This document shows, piece by piece, positions 23,227 through 30,945 of a stretch of 37,508 nucleotides of DNA (position 1 is the first letter of the stretch; the number at the start of each line of letters is the position of its first letter). A model generated the notes under the pieces. The model did no database searches. It worked only from the letters and a program-made list of their open reading frames with translations, and had not been told where the DNA came from. A program made the position numbers and the translations under genes. The DNA comes from Nitrospirota bacterium (GTDB lineage: Bacteria > Nitrospirota > Thermodesulfovibrionia > UBA6902 > DSMQ01), in contig JACRGX010000047.1 of assembly GCA_016212185.1 (NCBI GenBank), positions 1-37,508 on the forward strand, read 5' to 3'.

Positions 23227-23932
23227 ATAGAATCAGAGTGACAATGCCGATTGTGAATAAAATACCGCCTGCCAAGGCCCACGAAGCGCCCGGGTCTTTG
23301 CTTACCTGAAGAAGGACTGCCTTCTCAGGCAGTGCGGTGATGTCTTTTACATTGACATTAAGGCCCATCTGAAGCGAAGGCTGGTTGGGTTTGATTTTGT
23401 CCGGCAGGATAACGCCTTTGTCTGACAAATATTCTATGTTAACCTCCCAGTCGGAAATATATCCGTCAGGAGATGCACTGATGTTTATATCCCTGATGCG
23501 GAGGAAGTCATTGTCAGTTGATATTACAAACATGGTCCCTTCATTGGCAGCCGCTACAGCGCTCAATCCGCCGGCTGCGCTTAAAAGGTGCGCGAATAAG
23601 ATAAAAAGAAATCCGGTATGTATCACCTGAGGCGAGATTAGCAGAAGCAGGTTGGTCCCCTTGCGTTTTTTTACAATAGATTCAATACTGCAAAAAAGCG
23701 TGTTGACTGTAAGTATCAGAAGAATTCCCAGCGAGCACCAGAGCCACCACGTCACGCTCAATGGCTGTCCTGCCAGCCATTGAAAAAAAGGAGCCGAGTG
23801 AATGGTCTGGAACTCTTCCCTGACAGGCATGATGAACGCGCCTGCAAGGAACATAGCAACAAGGAGGAACAAAGACCATAAGGTAGTCTTCAGTGAAAAG
23901 AAGAAGTCTGTGATGGTTTTTAAAAATTTCAT
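23168..23932 (-). CDS. resB: ResB-like cytochrome c biogenesis protein (system II)
   Basis: Membrane protein of 254 residues with hydrophobic segments near 14-36, 62-82, 98-122 and 218-240. The WSLFLLVAMFLAGAFI start and the paired helices before a periplasmic domain are typical of short ResB/Ccs1 proteins of anaerobes. With CcsA it carries haem across the membrane and attaches it to CxxCH apocytochromes. It is about half the length of full ResB, as in several anaerobes. It lies downstream of ccsA, separated by the 159-bp MITE-like element. No apocytochrome is in the window. Confidence 0.7.
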   Translation of the reverse strand: MKFLKTITDFFFSLKTTLWSLFLLVAMFLAGAFIMPVREEFQTIHSAPFFQWLAGQPLSVTWWLWCSLGILLILTVNTLFCSIESIVKKRKGTNLLLLISPQVIHTGFLFILFAHLLSAAGGLSAVAAANEGTMFVISTDNDFLRIRDINISASPDGYISDWEVNIEYLSDKGVILPDKIKPNQPSLQMGLNVNVKDITALPEKAVLLQVSKDPGASWALAGGILFTIGIVTLILFRMKTERISSRSTSLPHKP

Positions 23933-23956
23933 TTAAAAATTGTCATTCCCTCCATA

Positions 23957-24115
23957 ATATTAACGGCATATATGCCTGAAGAATTTCAAGGCAACACCTC
24001 TGAGTCATGCTGCCTTTCTTTTATGTTCAGGGCAGATACTATAAACTTTTGCAGCATGACAGATAATAATCATGTTGTATTCTTAAAATTTAGAAGGGAT
24101 ATATGCCGTTAATAT
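23957..24115. mobile_element. MITE-like 159-bp inverted-repeat element between ccsA and resB
   Basis: Perfect 17-bp terminal inverted repeats, ATATTAACGGCATATAT at 23957-23973 and its complement at 24099-24115. Internal perfect 10-base arms GTCATGCTGC (24004-24013) and GCAGCATGAC (24051-24060) and further imperfect pairing make the whole element one long hairpin. It has no coding capacity. A half copy in the opposite orientation is at 19775-19842. No clear target-site duplication could be read. It splits the ccsA-resB pair. Confidence 0.75.
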
Positions 24116-24148
24116 CCAGTAATTACAACCCTCCTCTGCATTCCTTTT

Positions 24149-24859
24149 TTAAAAGCTGTGCGAGCTTTTCATCAAAAGGCTCACTCCAAGATATGTAAAG
24201 AGTACAACGGCAAACCCGGCAATGCCTAAATACGCAAGCATCTTATCCGTCCACCGCTGCCTTAACCGCGCATGAAGGTGAAGCCCGTAGAACAGCCATA
24301 AAATGCTGGTCCATAATTCCTTAGGAGTCCAGAGCCAGTAAGTCCCCCATGCAAGATAGGCCCATATGCCTCCGAATACTATGGATAATGTAAAAAGGCA
24401 GTAGCCGATAAGTATGGCCCTGTATTGCAGGCCCTCAGTATTGTCATCTTTTCCCCTGAGATGAAGATACCCGAGTATCGCCGCAATTCCAAAGAGCGCA
24501 TATGAAAGAAAAGCAAGCACAACGTGCGCCTCAAACCAGAGTGTTTTTAGCACAGGCGGCAGGGGGGCATTGTTTTGCTTTGAAATAAGAGAGAATATTG
24601 TAAAGGCCGAGGCTGTTACTGCCAGTCCGCCATGAAAGAGCGGCTGTTTTTTTAAAATAACAACAAAGGGAATGGAAAATGCAATCAGGGATGCGCTCAG
24701 AAAGGCAATGGTGTCGTGCGGTCCGACAAGTGGAAGCCTTCCGAGTGAAAGCCCTCTTGAGATTATGTATGCAGTCTGAAGGAGAAGTCCGATATACAAA
24801 AAAGACTTTTTCACAAAAGAAAAAAGATAAGCCCCGAAAGAAAGTGCAAGTAATAACAT
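24149..24859 (-). CDS. ccsA: CcsA/ResC-type cytochrome c biogenesis protein with altered WWD motif
   Basis: Multi-pass membrane haem-handling protein of system II. The conserved haem-binding WWD region reads GGIWAYLAWGTYWLWTPKE, followed by LWTSILWLFYGLHLHARL. Flanking histidines are present (FEAHVVLAFLSYALFG and YGLHLHAR). The Asp that gives the motif its name (WxWDPKE) is Thr here. 236 residues is short for the family. The first helix is partial, suggesting the start may lie elsewhere or the protein is compact. Encoded 14 bases after the exonuclease gene and upstream of resB. Confidence 0.85.
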   Translation of the reverse strand: MLLLALSFGAYLFSFVKKSFLYIGLLLQTAYIISRGLSLGRLPLVGPHDTIAFLSASLIAFSIPFVVILKKQPLFHGGLAVTASAFTIFSLISKQNNAPLPPVLKTLWFEAHVVLAFLSYALFGIAAILGYLHLRGKDDNTEGLQYRAILIGYCLFTLSIVFGGIWAYLAWGTYWLWTPKELWTSILWLFYGLHLHARLRQRWTDKMLAYLGIAGFAVVLFTYLGVSLLMKSSHSF

Positions 24860-24873
24860 AGGATGATTTATGA

Positions 24874-25665
24874 TTAAGGAAATTTTACAAAGTCATTCCA
24901 GTATTGAAACAGTTTTTTAGTTGCGTACAAATCGCCGAGGCAGTATTTTGCAATATCAAGATACCGGCCTTTTTTATAAAGGTCTCCGACTTCAAGCCCT
25001 GTAATGCCCTGTTCCTTAGGGCTTTCTATTCCAAACGCCTTACAGCACATATGGAGGCTGAAATTTTTTCTGCTCACAGCGCCCAGGAATGTAAGCTGGT
25101 CAAACAGGTCCACATGTGATGTGCTGTTGAAACGCGGGGGCATCAGGTCTTTTGACGGTTTTATCTTAAGCGCCGCGGAGCGCAGGATGATGAATGGGGC
25201 ATCAAACGCCCTGCCGTTAAATGTGATTATCTGGTCGTATTTTTTTACAGTCTCCCAGAATTTTTTTAGCAGTCCTTCTTCTGCGCCGGCAAAATATTCT
25301 ATTGAATTTTCTTCAAACGGAAGCGGCGGGTTATCCCCTGCCTGAAAATACACAAACCCCTTGTCAGACTCCATTTCAAGCATGCCTATCGCCGCTATCT
25401 CACCGGTAAGAGGCGAGAGGCTGAGCTTATCCTTTGCCTCCTGAATCTCCTCCTCGGTCTCAGCAGACTTAAGAAGGTTTTCCTTTGTCAGTTCATCAAA
25501 GGACTCAAAGTCTCTGCCGATTGTCTCAATGTCAATCACGATTTTTTTTGCCACAGGGTTTTTTACCATGTCCGGATAGAAATTTACAAGAGAAATGTTA
25601 GCAGGTTTATTTGAAGAAGATGCAGTATGGAGTTTGTCTGAAAACTCAGAATCCGGCTCATACAT
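24874..25665 (-). CDS. DnaQ-like 3'-5' exonuclease (PolB-exonuclease-related)
   Basis: DEDD-fold nuclease of 263 residues: Exo I KIVIDIETIG (about 41-50), Exo II ITFNGRAFDAPFIILR (about 148-163) and Exo III YCLGDLYATKKLF (about 239-251). The pattern and the HVDLFDQL segment match stand-alone exonucleases related to the proofreading domain of family B polymerases. Four acidic ligands are present (D45, E47, the Asp in RAFD and the Asp of LGDLYAT). The substrate is unknown; repair or RNA processing are both possible. It starts three bases after the phospholipase D-like gene. Confidence 0.8.
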   Translation of the reverse strand: MYEPDSEFSDKLHTASSSNKPANISLVNFYPDMVKNPVAKKIVIDIETIGRDFESFDELTKENLLKSAETEEEIQEAKDKLSLSPLTGEIAAIGMLEMESDKGFVYFQAGDNPPLPFEENSIEYFAGAEEGLLKKFWETVKKYDQIITFNGRAFDAPFIILRSAALKIKPSKDLMPPRFNSTSHVDLFDQLTFLGAVSRKNFSLHMCCKAFGIESPKEQGITGLEVGDLYKKGRYLDIAKYCLGDLYATKKLFQYWNDFVKFP

Positions 25666-25668
25666 TAA

Positions 25669-26829
25669 TCAGAGCCTTTTCCTGAACACTGAAAAAACCC
25701 CTTCAAAAACTTTTTCATAAAGGGAACGTCTTGCCCACAAAGCAGGGTCAATCTTTACCGACTGGGACAGGTCTTCTTCAAAAACTTCGGTCAACTGCCG
25801 GGTGAATACCTCACCTAAAATTCCGACATTCCCCTCGTCATTCCTCCTGAGCGACTGAAAATCAAGATTCGCAGAGCCGACTATGCTCCAGCAGTCGTCA
25901 AAGACCGCTGTCTTGGCATGCAGGATTTTACCCTGATAAGTATAGACCTCTATGCCGGCCTTTAATAATTTCGTATACGATGCCCTCGCAACATAATCCA
26001 CGGGGAAGAGATCGCTTTTGTCCGGCAACAGGATTTGCACCTTAACCCCTCTTTGGACCGCATCTTCCAGCGTCATTAATATCCTCCTGCTGGGAGTAAA
26101 ATATGCAGTTGTGATCAGAATCCTTTCCCTTGCATTGTTTATGCTGTAAAAAAATAACTTCCTCAGCCTTCTCCTGCTCCTTGCAGAGTTGGAGAATATG
26201 GGAATGACCGGGACCCTATGATTGCCCGTATGAGCCTCCTGTGTGTGAATAATCGGCTCCCCTCTCCATGCGGTCCAGCTTTTTCTGAAAATCTCAAACA
26301 GGGTTTGTGCGATAGGGCCTTCCAGATAAATTCCGGTATCCCTCCACGCCTGCTTTCTTATTTTTAAATAACCATGGTACTCATCTGCAATGTTGAATCC
26401 GCCGGTAAATGTCTTTTGCCCGTCTATTATCAAGAGTTTTTTGTGGTTGCGGTGGATGTAATGCCCGGGTGAGGACCACCGGAACGGGCGTGAAACCCTG
26501 AGGTTAATGCCCGCCTTTTTCATGTCAGACCAGAAACTCCGCGACGTCATGAAAGAGCCGAAATGGTCATAAAGAAGATATACCTTTACACCCTGCCTTG
26601 ATTTTTCCTTAAGCAGGTCCGCCAGTCTCCTGCCTGTGTCATCATCTCTAAAGATGTAAAATTCAATGCAGATACTGTGCTGGGCGGCTGAAACAGAATC
26701 AAAGATTGTCTGAAAGGTCTCAGCGCCGCTCTTTAGGAGGCGGACATAGTTATCCGCTGTAAAAGGTATGCCTAAAATCTCTTCAATCTGTGTCTGACTA
26801 AAGCATCCTGATGCAAAAGATTCAGACAT
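25669..26829 (-). CDS. Phospholipase D-like protein, probable cardiolipin synthase
   Basis: Two HKD motifs: HRNHKKLLIIDGQKTFTGGF and LHAKTAVFDDCWSIVGSANL, each with His, Lys and Asp in the HxKx4D spacing; FNIADEY and LDFQSLRRNDEG follow them as in bacterial ClsA/ClsB enzymes. No N-terminal membrane helices, so it resembles the soluble ClsB/ClsC type more than ClsA. The ATG at 26829 overlaps the trpF stop by eight bases and is preferred over the TTG at 26859, which would add a basic ten-residue leader. Likely substrates are phosphatidylglycerol or phosphatidylethanolamine. Confidence 0.85.
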   Translation of the reverse strand: MSESFASGCFSQTQIEEILGIPFTADNYVRLLKSGAETFQTIFDSVSAAQHSICIEFYIFRDDDTGRRLADLLKEKSRQGVKVYLLYDHFGSFMTSRSFWSDMKKAGINLRVSRPFRWSSPGHYIHRNHKKLLIIDGQKTFTGGFNIADEYHGYLKIRKQAWRDTGIYLEGPIAQTLFEIFRKSWTAWRGEPIIHTQEAHTGNHRVPVIPIFSNSARSRRRLRKLFFYSINNARERILITTAYFTPSRRILMTLEDAVQRGVKVQILLPDKSDLFPVDYVARASYTKLLKAGIEVYTYQGKILHAKTAVFDDCWSIVGSANLDFQSLRRNDEGNVGILGEVFTRQLTEVFEEDLSQSVKIDPALWARRSLYEKVFEGVFSVFRKRL

Positions 26830-27451
26830 GTCCTTTAATCGCCTGCCGCGCCCTCTCAATAAATAATCTTAGTTTTTTATGATCCTTAATCCCCTTTTGA
26901 TTTTCCTCAACGCCAGTGACCGCATCAACGCCGTAAGGTTTGACCAGTTCTATGGCCTCGGCAACATTATCAGGCGTAAGCCCGCCTGCAAGGATTATCC
27001 TGCCGAATTTTTTTGCCTCAAGCGCAACGTCCCAGTTAAACGCCTGTCCTGTGCCGCCCGGAAGGTCCGGGGCGTAAGCATCAAGCAAAAACGCAGAAAC
27101 GCTCCTGTATGTGATTAGAGGTTCAAGGTCGGTTAAATCCTTTACCCTGATTGCCTTAATGACCTTCTTTGAAAGAATACATTTCTCAGGCGGCTCTGAG
27201 CCGTGAAGCTGAATGATGTCAAGCCCTGCGTAATTGACGGTTTTTTCTATCACTGACGGCTTCTCATCAACAAAAACTCCGACTGTGGTTATAAACGGCG
27301 GCAGTTTGGAAATAATCTCTTTTGCGGTTTCAGGCGTAACGGCGCGCGGGCTTTTGGGATAAAAGACAAAGCCGAGGGCGTCCGCGCCGAATTCCACGGC
27401 GGCATAGGCGTCTTTAAGATTCGTCGTACCGCAGATTTTTATCCTTACCAT
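26822..27451 (-). CDS. trpF: Phosphoribosylanthranilate isomerase
   Basis: Tryptophan pathway TIM-barrel isomerase. KICGTTNLKDAYAAVEFGADALG (family start; general base Cys7 in KICG), IQLHGSE (strand 3-4), LLDAYAPDLPGGTGQAFNW (general acid Asp and phosphate-binding part) and ILAGGLTPDNVAEAI are all standard. Length 209 is normal. No other trp gene is nearby, so trpF is detached. It lies 56 bases downstream of the Wzz-like gene on the same strand and may be read through from the polysaccharide operon, and it overlaps the phospholipase gene. Confidence 0.95.
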   Translation of the reverse strand: MVRIKICGTTNLKDAYAAVEFGADALGFVFYPKSPRAVTPETAKEIISKLPPFITTVGVFVDEKPSVIEKTVNYAGLDIIQLHGSEPPEKCILSKKVIKAIRVKDLTDLEPLITYRSVSAFLLDAYAPDLPGGTGQAFNWDVALEAKKFGRIILAGGLTPDNVAEAIELVKPYGVDAVTGVEENQKGIKDHKKLRLFIERARQAIKGHV

Positions 27452-27507
27452 AGCTGATATAGTTTAGCAGAAAATCAGCGGGCTTTAAATGAGAAAAAAG
27501 GGGAATG

Positions 27508-28944
27508 CTATTTCTGTGCTGGTTTCTCTTTAACCGTAAAATCAGGGATTGAAAATATCACCCGCAGCCCCATTTTTTCCGCATCGCTTATTTTTTTGAA
27601 TGTATGGTCAAAATATTCTTTGACAAACGCAAGACTGCAGCCCATCAAAAGACCTATAATAAAACCCAGCGGGATGACAATTATCTTTTTAGGAAACACC
27701 GGCCCGTTTGAAAGAAATGCCTTGCTTAAAATGCTTATATGCATTGACGTAGGGCTTGTGGAGCCCTGCACCGCTTCTTCCCTTCTTTTTGAAAAGGTAT
27801 CATAAGATTGTTTAAGCAGGTCCATTTCAAATTGAATTTTCTGGGTTGTAATATTCTGTTTCTGGAGTTCCACGTTCCAGTTTACAATATTGCTTATTTC
27901 ATTTTTTATGGCGGCTATCTGCTTATTAAGCGTTTCCAGTTCACTGGCAAGCCCGTCTTTATATATCCGTATCTCAGACCTGAGAACGTTCAATGTGTCT
28001 CTCATCTGTTTCTCAACCGGCGAGGCTTTGTCGCTTGACTGCGTATATACCCTCAGTACTTTTCCGTATTCCATAAAAATGTCCTGGAGGGATGTGCTGA
28101 GATTGGCAATGGCTGACTTGTCTATGAAAGAAAAAAACTGGATGCCTTCTTTCTTGAGAGCTGTTTCCAGGTATTCAATCTGCATCTTTTTTTCTATGGC
28201 TGAATTTCTAAGGGTATTCAGCTGGGTTTCAAGTTCCTTCTTTATCAAAAGGTTGTTTTTCAATTCCTCTGAAGGGTCTGAAATTTTATTTTTCTCTATC
28301 ATGCTTATCCAGTCTTTTCGTTTTTTATCAATCTCTTCGCCAAAACCTCCGGCTCCCTTTGTAAAATAAGTCTCTGCTTCATCCGGATAATAAATTTTCA
28401 TCCGGTATTTTATATACTCGTTCAGCAGGGCGTCCAGAAAAGTTACTGCATATGCCGGGTCATTGCTGTGAAAAGTGACCTCTATGGCATTTGATACCTC
28501 TACGACTTTAGTCTGCAGTTTTTTCTTTATGTTGTAAACTTCCTTGTTGAATTGTTTCTTGTCGCTTTGCTTATCAGGCAGAATTATGTCCAGAAGCAGT
28601 GATATATTTAAAAATCCGCCGCCTTCAGGGCGGTATAAATTCCTTTTCTTCAGGGAGTCAATTGTCATTTCAATAACATCATGGGAGGTCAGTATCTCCA
28701 CTTCAGAGGAAAGGTCTTCCGGCGTAACCGGCGAATAGCGGATATCCGACTTTTCCAAAGCCTCGGGGTTTTTAAACTGGCGTTTGATCTTTATAAGAAC
28801 AGTTCCGTAAGAAGCATAGGTAGGAGGCCAGAAAAAGGCTATCAGGACAGCGCATGTAAAGACAAATACTGTAACAGCAACGATTAACCGTTTCTGCGCA
28901 AAAAGCACGGTAAGCAGCTCTTTTCTGTAATCCTCAAACTGCAA
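27508..28944 (-). CDS. Wzz/GumC-type polysaccharide chain-length co-polymerase
   Basis: Inner-membrane protein of 478 residues with a first membrane helix at about 19-38 (LIVAVTVFVFTCAVLIAFFW), a PxxY-containing TPEDLSSEVEILTSHDV Wzz domain, a large periplasmic coiled coil (about 200-400, rich in Lys/Glu/Leu) and a second helix at about 420-440 preceded by FPKKIIVIPLG, the Pro-rich motif of PCP-2a proteins. It lacks a cytoplasmic kinase domain; the separate BY-kinase at 30044 supplies it. Third gene of the leftward export operon. It controls polymer length and links synthesis to the outer-membrane channel. Confidence 0.88.
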   Translation of the reverse strand: MQFEDYRKELLTVLFAQKRLIVAVTVFVFTCAVLIAFFWPPTYASYGTVLIKIKRQFKNPEALEKSDIRYSPVTPEDLSSEVEILTSHDVIEMTIDSLKKRNLYRPEGGGFLNISLLLDIILPDKQSDKKQFNKEVYNIKKKLQTKVVEVSNAIEVTFHSNDPAYAVTFLDALLNEYIKYRMKIYYPDEAETYFTKGAGGFGEEIDKKRKDWISMIEKNKISDPSEELKNNLLIKKELETQLNTLRNSAIEKKMQIEYLETALKKEGIQFFSFIDKSAIANLSTSLQDIFMEYGKVLRVYTQSSDKASPVEKQMRDTLNVLRSEIRIYKDGLASELETLNKQIAAIKNEISNIVNWNVELQKQNITTQKIQFEMDLLKQSYDTFSKRREEAVQGSTSPTSMHISILSKAFLSNGPVFPKKIIVIPLGFIIGLLMGCSLAFVKEYFDHTFKKISDAEKMGLRVIFSIPDFTVKEKPAQK

Positions 28945-28986
28945 TACACCTTCCTCCTGTCACTGAAAAGTTACGGCTTTGCCGCC

Positions 28987-30018
28987 TTATGGTTCAGCCG
29001 GTTCATCATGAAGTTCCCAGCTAAATCCAAAACTCCACCCTCTGAAAAGCAAAATTTCAGAGACGTCGCGCATTAATTCCGCCGCCTTGTTGATAGGTCT
29101 TTTGGGAACGTATAAAATATCATCGGGTCTTAAATAGAAAAATTTGTATTCTCTGTTGTTGTTATTAAATTTATTTGCGAAATCAATCCTCGTTGCAATC
29201 ATCCGGTCATACTGCCTTCTGACAACAAAAATATCATTCAGCCTGGCCTCCCGCATATAACCTCCTGCCATTGCAATAGCCTGTTCAATAGTCAGGGGTT
29301 TAGGGATATCGTAAACCCCGGGCTTATAAACCTGTCCCAGGACATACATCCTGGAGCCTGCATGATGTTCTAAAAAAAGGTCTACATAAAGTCCGGGGAT
29401 TATTTTGTCATACTTTTCATTAAGCTCATTGTTGACGTCGGGAAAAGTCCTGCCTCCCACAAAGATACTGCCGACTATCGGAAATGTCACATATCCGTCA
29501 GGCCTCACAGTTACCAGCCTGCTCAGCCCCCTCGGCGCGGTTTTAAGGTCAGCCTTCAGTTCTTTTATTGATGCGCGGTACTCGGGAACCAGCACCTGAA
29601 TTTCGGGATTCTGAAGAATCCCTTTGTAGCGCCCGCTCAATTCAGTCTGTATTTCTTCAATTGTTTTTCCCAAAGCTTGAAACTCTCCGATATAGGGAAG
29701 GGCTATATTCCCGTCAGGATGCACCTTATCATCAGTGTTTAATTCAGGGGCGTGGAGGAATTTTATGCTTGTAAAATCATCGATTCCCAGCCTGTAGTCT
29801 GCCTTTTTCTCCCATGTCTTAATCTGAAAAAGGACATCCAGAATATCTCCCGCATTAATCTGATATGCGGGCCAGAATTCATAGGGACTGTTTTTTTGAT
29901 CAAAAGAAAAGGTGGTAAGTTCATACGACGCTTCACCGCTGTCTTGGTCTGCTTTTTTATGACCCGAAGCGCACCCGATTATAAAAAAGATAAAAAGGAC
30001 GTATAGTAAGCGCTTCAT
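28987..30018 (-). CDS. Wza-type outer-membrane polysaccharide export lipoprotein
   Basis: A lipoprotein signal MKRLLYVLFIFFIIGC (lipobox IIGC, Cys16) is followed by a polysaccharide-export domain (YQINAGDILDVLFQI, VHPDGNIALPYIGEF, ALGKTIEEIQTELS), a second export-like block (VTVRPDGYVTFPIVGSIFVG) and a SLBB domain (MYVLGQVYKPGVYDIPKPLT). The Cys start at 30018 has AAGGGGG upstream. A longer frame that starts at 30105 would add 29 non-signal residues and overlap the kinase gene, so it is rejected. It forms the outer-membrane exit for the exopolysaccharide. Confidence 0.9.
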   Translation of the reverse strand: MKRLLYVLFIFFIIGCASGHKKADQDSGEASYELTTFSFDQKNSPYEFWPAYQINAGDILDVLFQIKTWEKKADYRLGIDDFTSIKFLHAPELNTDDKVHPDGNIALPYIGEFQALGKTIEEIQTELSGRYKGILQNPEIQVLVPEYRASIKELKADLKTAPRGLSRLVTVRPDGYVTFPIVGSIFVGGRTFPDVNNELNEKYDKIIPGLYVDLFLEHHAGSRMYVLGQVYKPGVYDIPKPLTIEQAIAMAGGYMREARLNDIFVVRRQYDRMIATRIDFANKFNNNNREYKFFYLRPDDILYVPKRPINKAAELMRDVSEILLFRGWSFGFSWELHDEPAEP

Positions 30019-30043
30019 TGCCCCCTTCTTTTCAATATAGGGT

Positions 30044-30703
30044 CTAAATTTTCCCATATAAAAACCGTGGTATGTAATATTTCCGTTTATTAAGGACTGC
30101 GCCAATAATATTGCCTCCTGACATCTTCAGCTTATTTTGAACCGTTTCAGCAATCTCCCACGTTGTCTTTTCACACTCAACAACCAAAATGATTCCGTCA
30201 AAGCATTTCGCAGAGACCAGCGCATCAGATGAGCCGATTACCGAACAGCCGTCCACGATAACATAGTCAAATTTCTGTTTGAGATTATCCAGCGTTGTCT
30301 TGAAATCCACTGACCTGAACAGGTCTGCCGTATTTTCAACAGAAGCGCCGTGAGTTATGACATACAAATCTTGCAATTCTGTGTCTCTTTCAACATCCCT
30401 CACTTTTCCATAACATAAGTCTGTAAGTCCGGAGCCGGCATCAATACTAAAAACCTCATGGAGACGCGGGGTGTGGAGGTTGCCGTCAATCAGCAAGACT
30501 TTGCGGCGTGCATTCCGGGAAAGGGCATATGCCAGACTTATTGCGGTAACAGTCTTACCCTCGGAGGCATTACAGCTCGTAATAAAAAAAACTCTAACCT
30601 GCCCGTCCTTGGCAGTGCTGAGCAGATTGCCTTCAATCTCAGACAATTCCCTTGAGTTTTTCTCAACCAGCTTCTTAATGTCAGGTGACAATATGCCAGT
30701 CAT
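30044..30703 (-). CDS. BY-kinase-type (CpsD/Wzc cytoplasmic domain) ATPase of polysaccharide export
   Basis: P-loop ATPase of 219 residues: Walker A TSCNASEGKT (about 42-51), Walker A' VLLIDGNLHTPRLH and Walker B YVIVDG, the bacterial tyrosine-kinase arrangement. It ends in KYYIPRFLYGKI, a short C-terminal tyrosine-containing tail that could be autophosphorylated. The usual P-loop glycine is replaced (SCNASEGK against SxxPGEGK), which may weaken activity. It is the first gene of the leftward operon with Wza and Wzz. The ATG lies almost at the predicted transcription start, so the message may be leaderless. Confidence 0.85.
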   Translation of the reverse strand: MTGILSPDIKKLVEKNSRELSEIEGNLLSTAKDGQVRVFFITSCNASEGKTVTAISLAYALSRNARRKVLLIDGNLHTPRLHEVFSIDAGSGLTDLCYGKVRDVERDTELQDLYVITHGASVENTADLFRSVDFKTTLDNLKQKFDYVIVDGCSVIGSSDALVSAKCFDGIILVVECEKTTWEIAETVQNKLKMSGGNIIGAVLNKRKYYIPRFLYGKI

Positions 30704-30710
30704 GATTATG

Positions 30711-30739
30711 ATTATACTATAAAAAACTGGGTTTGTGAA
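30711..30739 (-). promoter_or_regulatory. Promoter of the leftward polysaccharide export operon
   Basis: Read on the minus strand: TTCACA (30739-30734), a 17-base spacer and a perfect TATAAT (30716-30711). Only seven bases separate the -10 box from the ATG at 30703, so transcription would start at or next to the start codon. Confidence 0.65.
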
Positions 30740-30790
30740 TTTTTTAAAATACTGCTAAAAACACAGAGAAAATATTCATTGTAAATTCAT

Positions 30791-30806
30791 TCCCGACAGG
30801 TCGGGA
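30791..30806. repeat. TCCCGA/TCGGGA palindrome
   Basis: TCCCGACAGGTCGGGA: a perfect 7-bp stem with a two-base AG centre. It is one of at least five related palindromes in the window (12896, 13057, 19943, 36829). It lies in the 242-base gap between the two divergent polysaccharide operons. Confidence 0.8.
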
Positions 30807-30818
30807 CAAAGTTAGCAC

Positions 30819-30864
30819 TTAAAATTTGCATTTTGAAATGATAATTGATAATTTTGCAATAAAT
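30819..30864. repeat. 46-bp exact intergenic repeat, copy 1
   Basis: This AT-rich 46-base stretch, beginning TTAAAATTTGCATTTTGAAA and ending ATTTTGCAATAAAT, is identical to 35616-35661. It lies in the divergent intergenic region, beside a TCCCGA palindrome. It has no open frame and no clear secondary structure. Confidence 0.9.
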
Positions 30865-30915
30865 CCACTCTGTGCCCTCTGTGGTTAGCTGCGTCATCTG
30901 CATCAATGATAATTC

Positions 30916-30924
30916 TGCTATAAT
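30916..30924 (+). promoter_or_regulatory. Extended -10 promoter of the flippase operon
   Basis: TGCTATAAT (30916-30924) is a perfect TATAAT with the TGN extension. The -35 region is poor, which an extended -10 can tolerate. The start near 30931 would leave a leader of about 15 bases with a CAGGAG before the TTG at 30946. Confidence 0.45.
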
Positions 30925-30945
30925 TAAGGAATCAGGAGCCTTGTT

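Noticed and set aside
30019-30105. Longer N-terminus for the Wza-type lipoprotein
   Set aside because: It would bury the lipoprotein signal 29 residues inside and overlap the kinase gene; the start at 30018 gives a normal lipobox.
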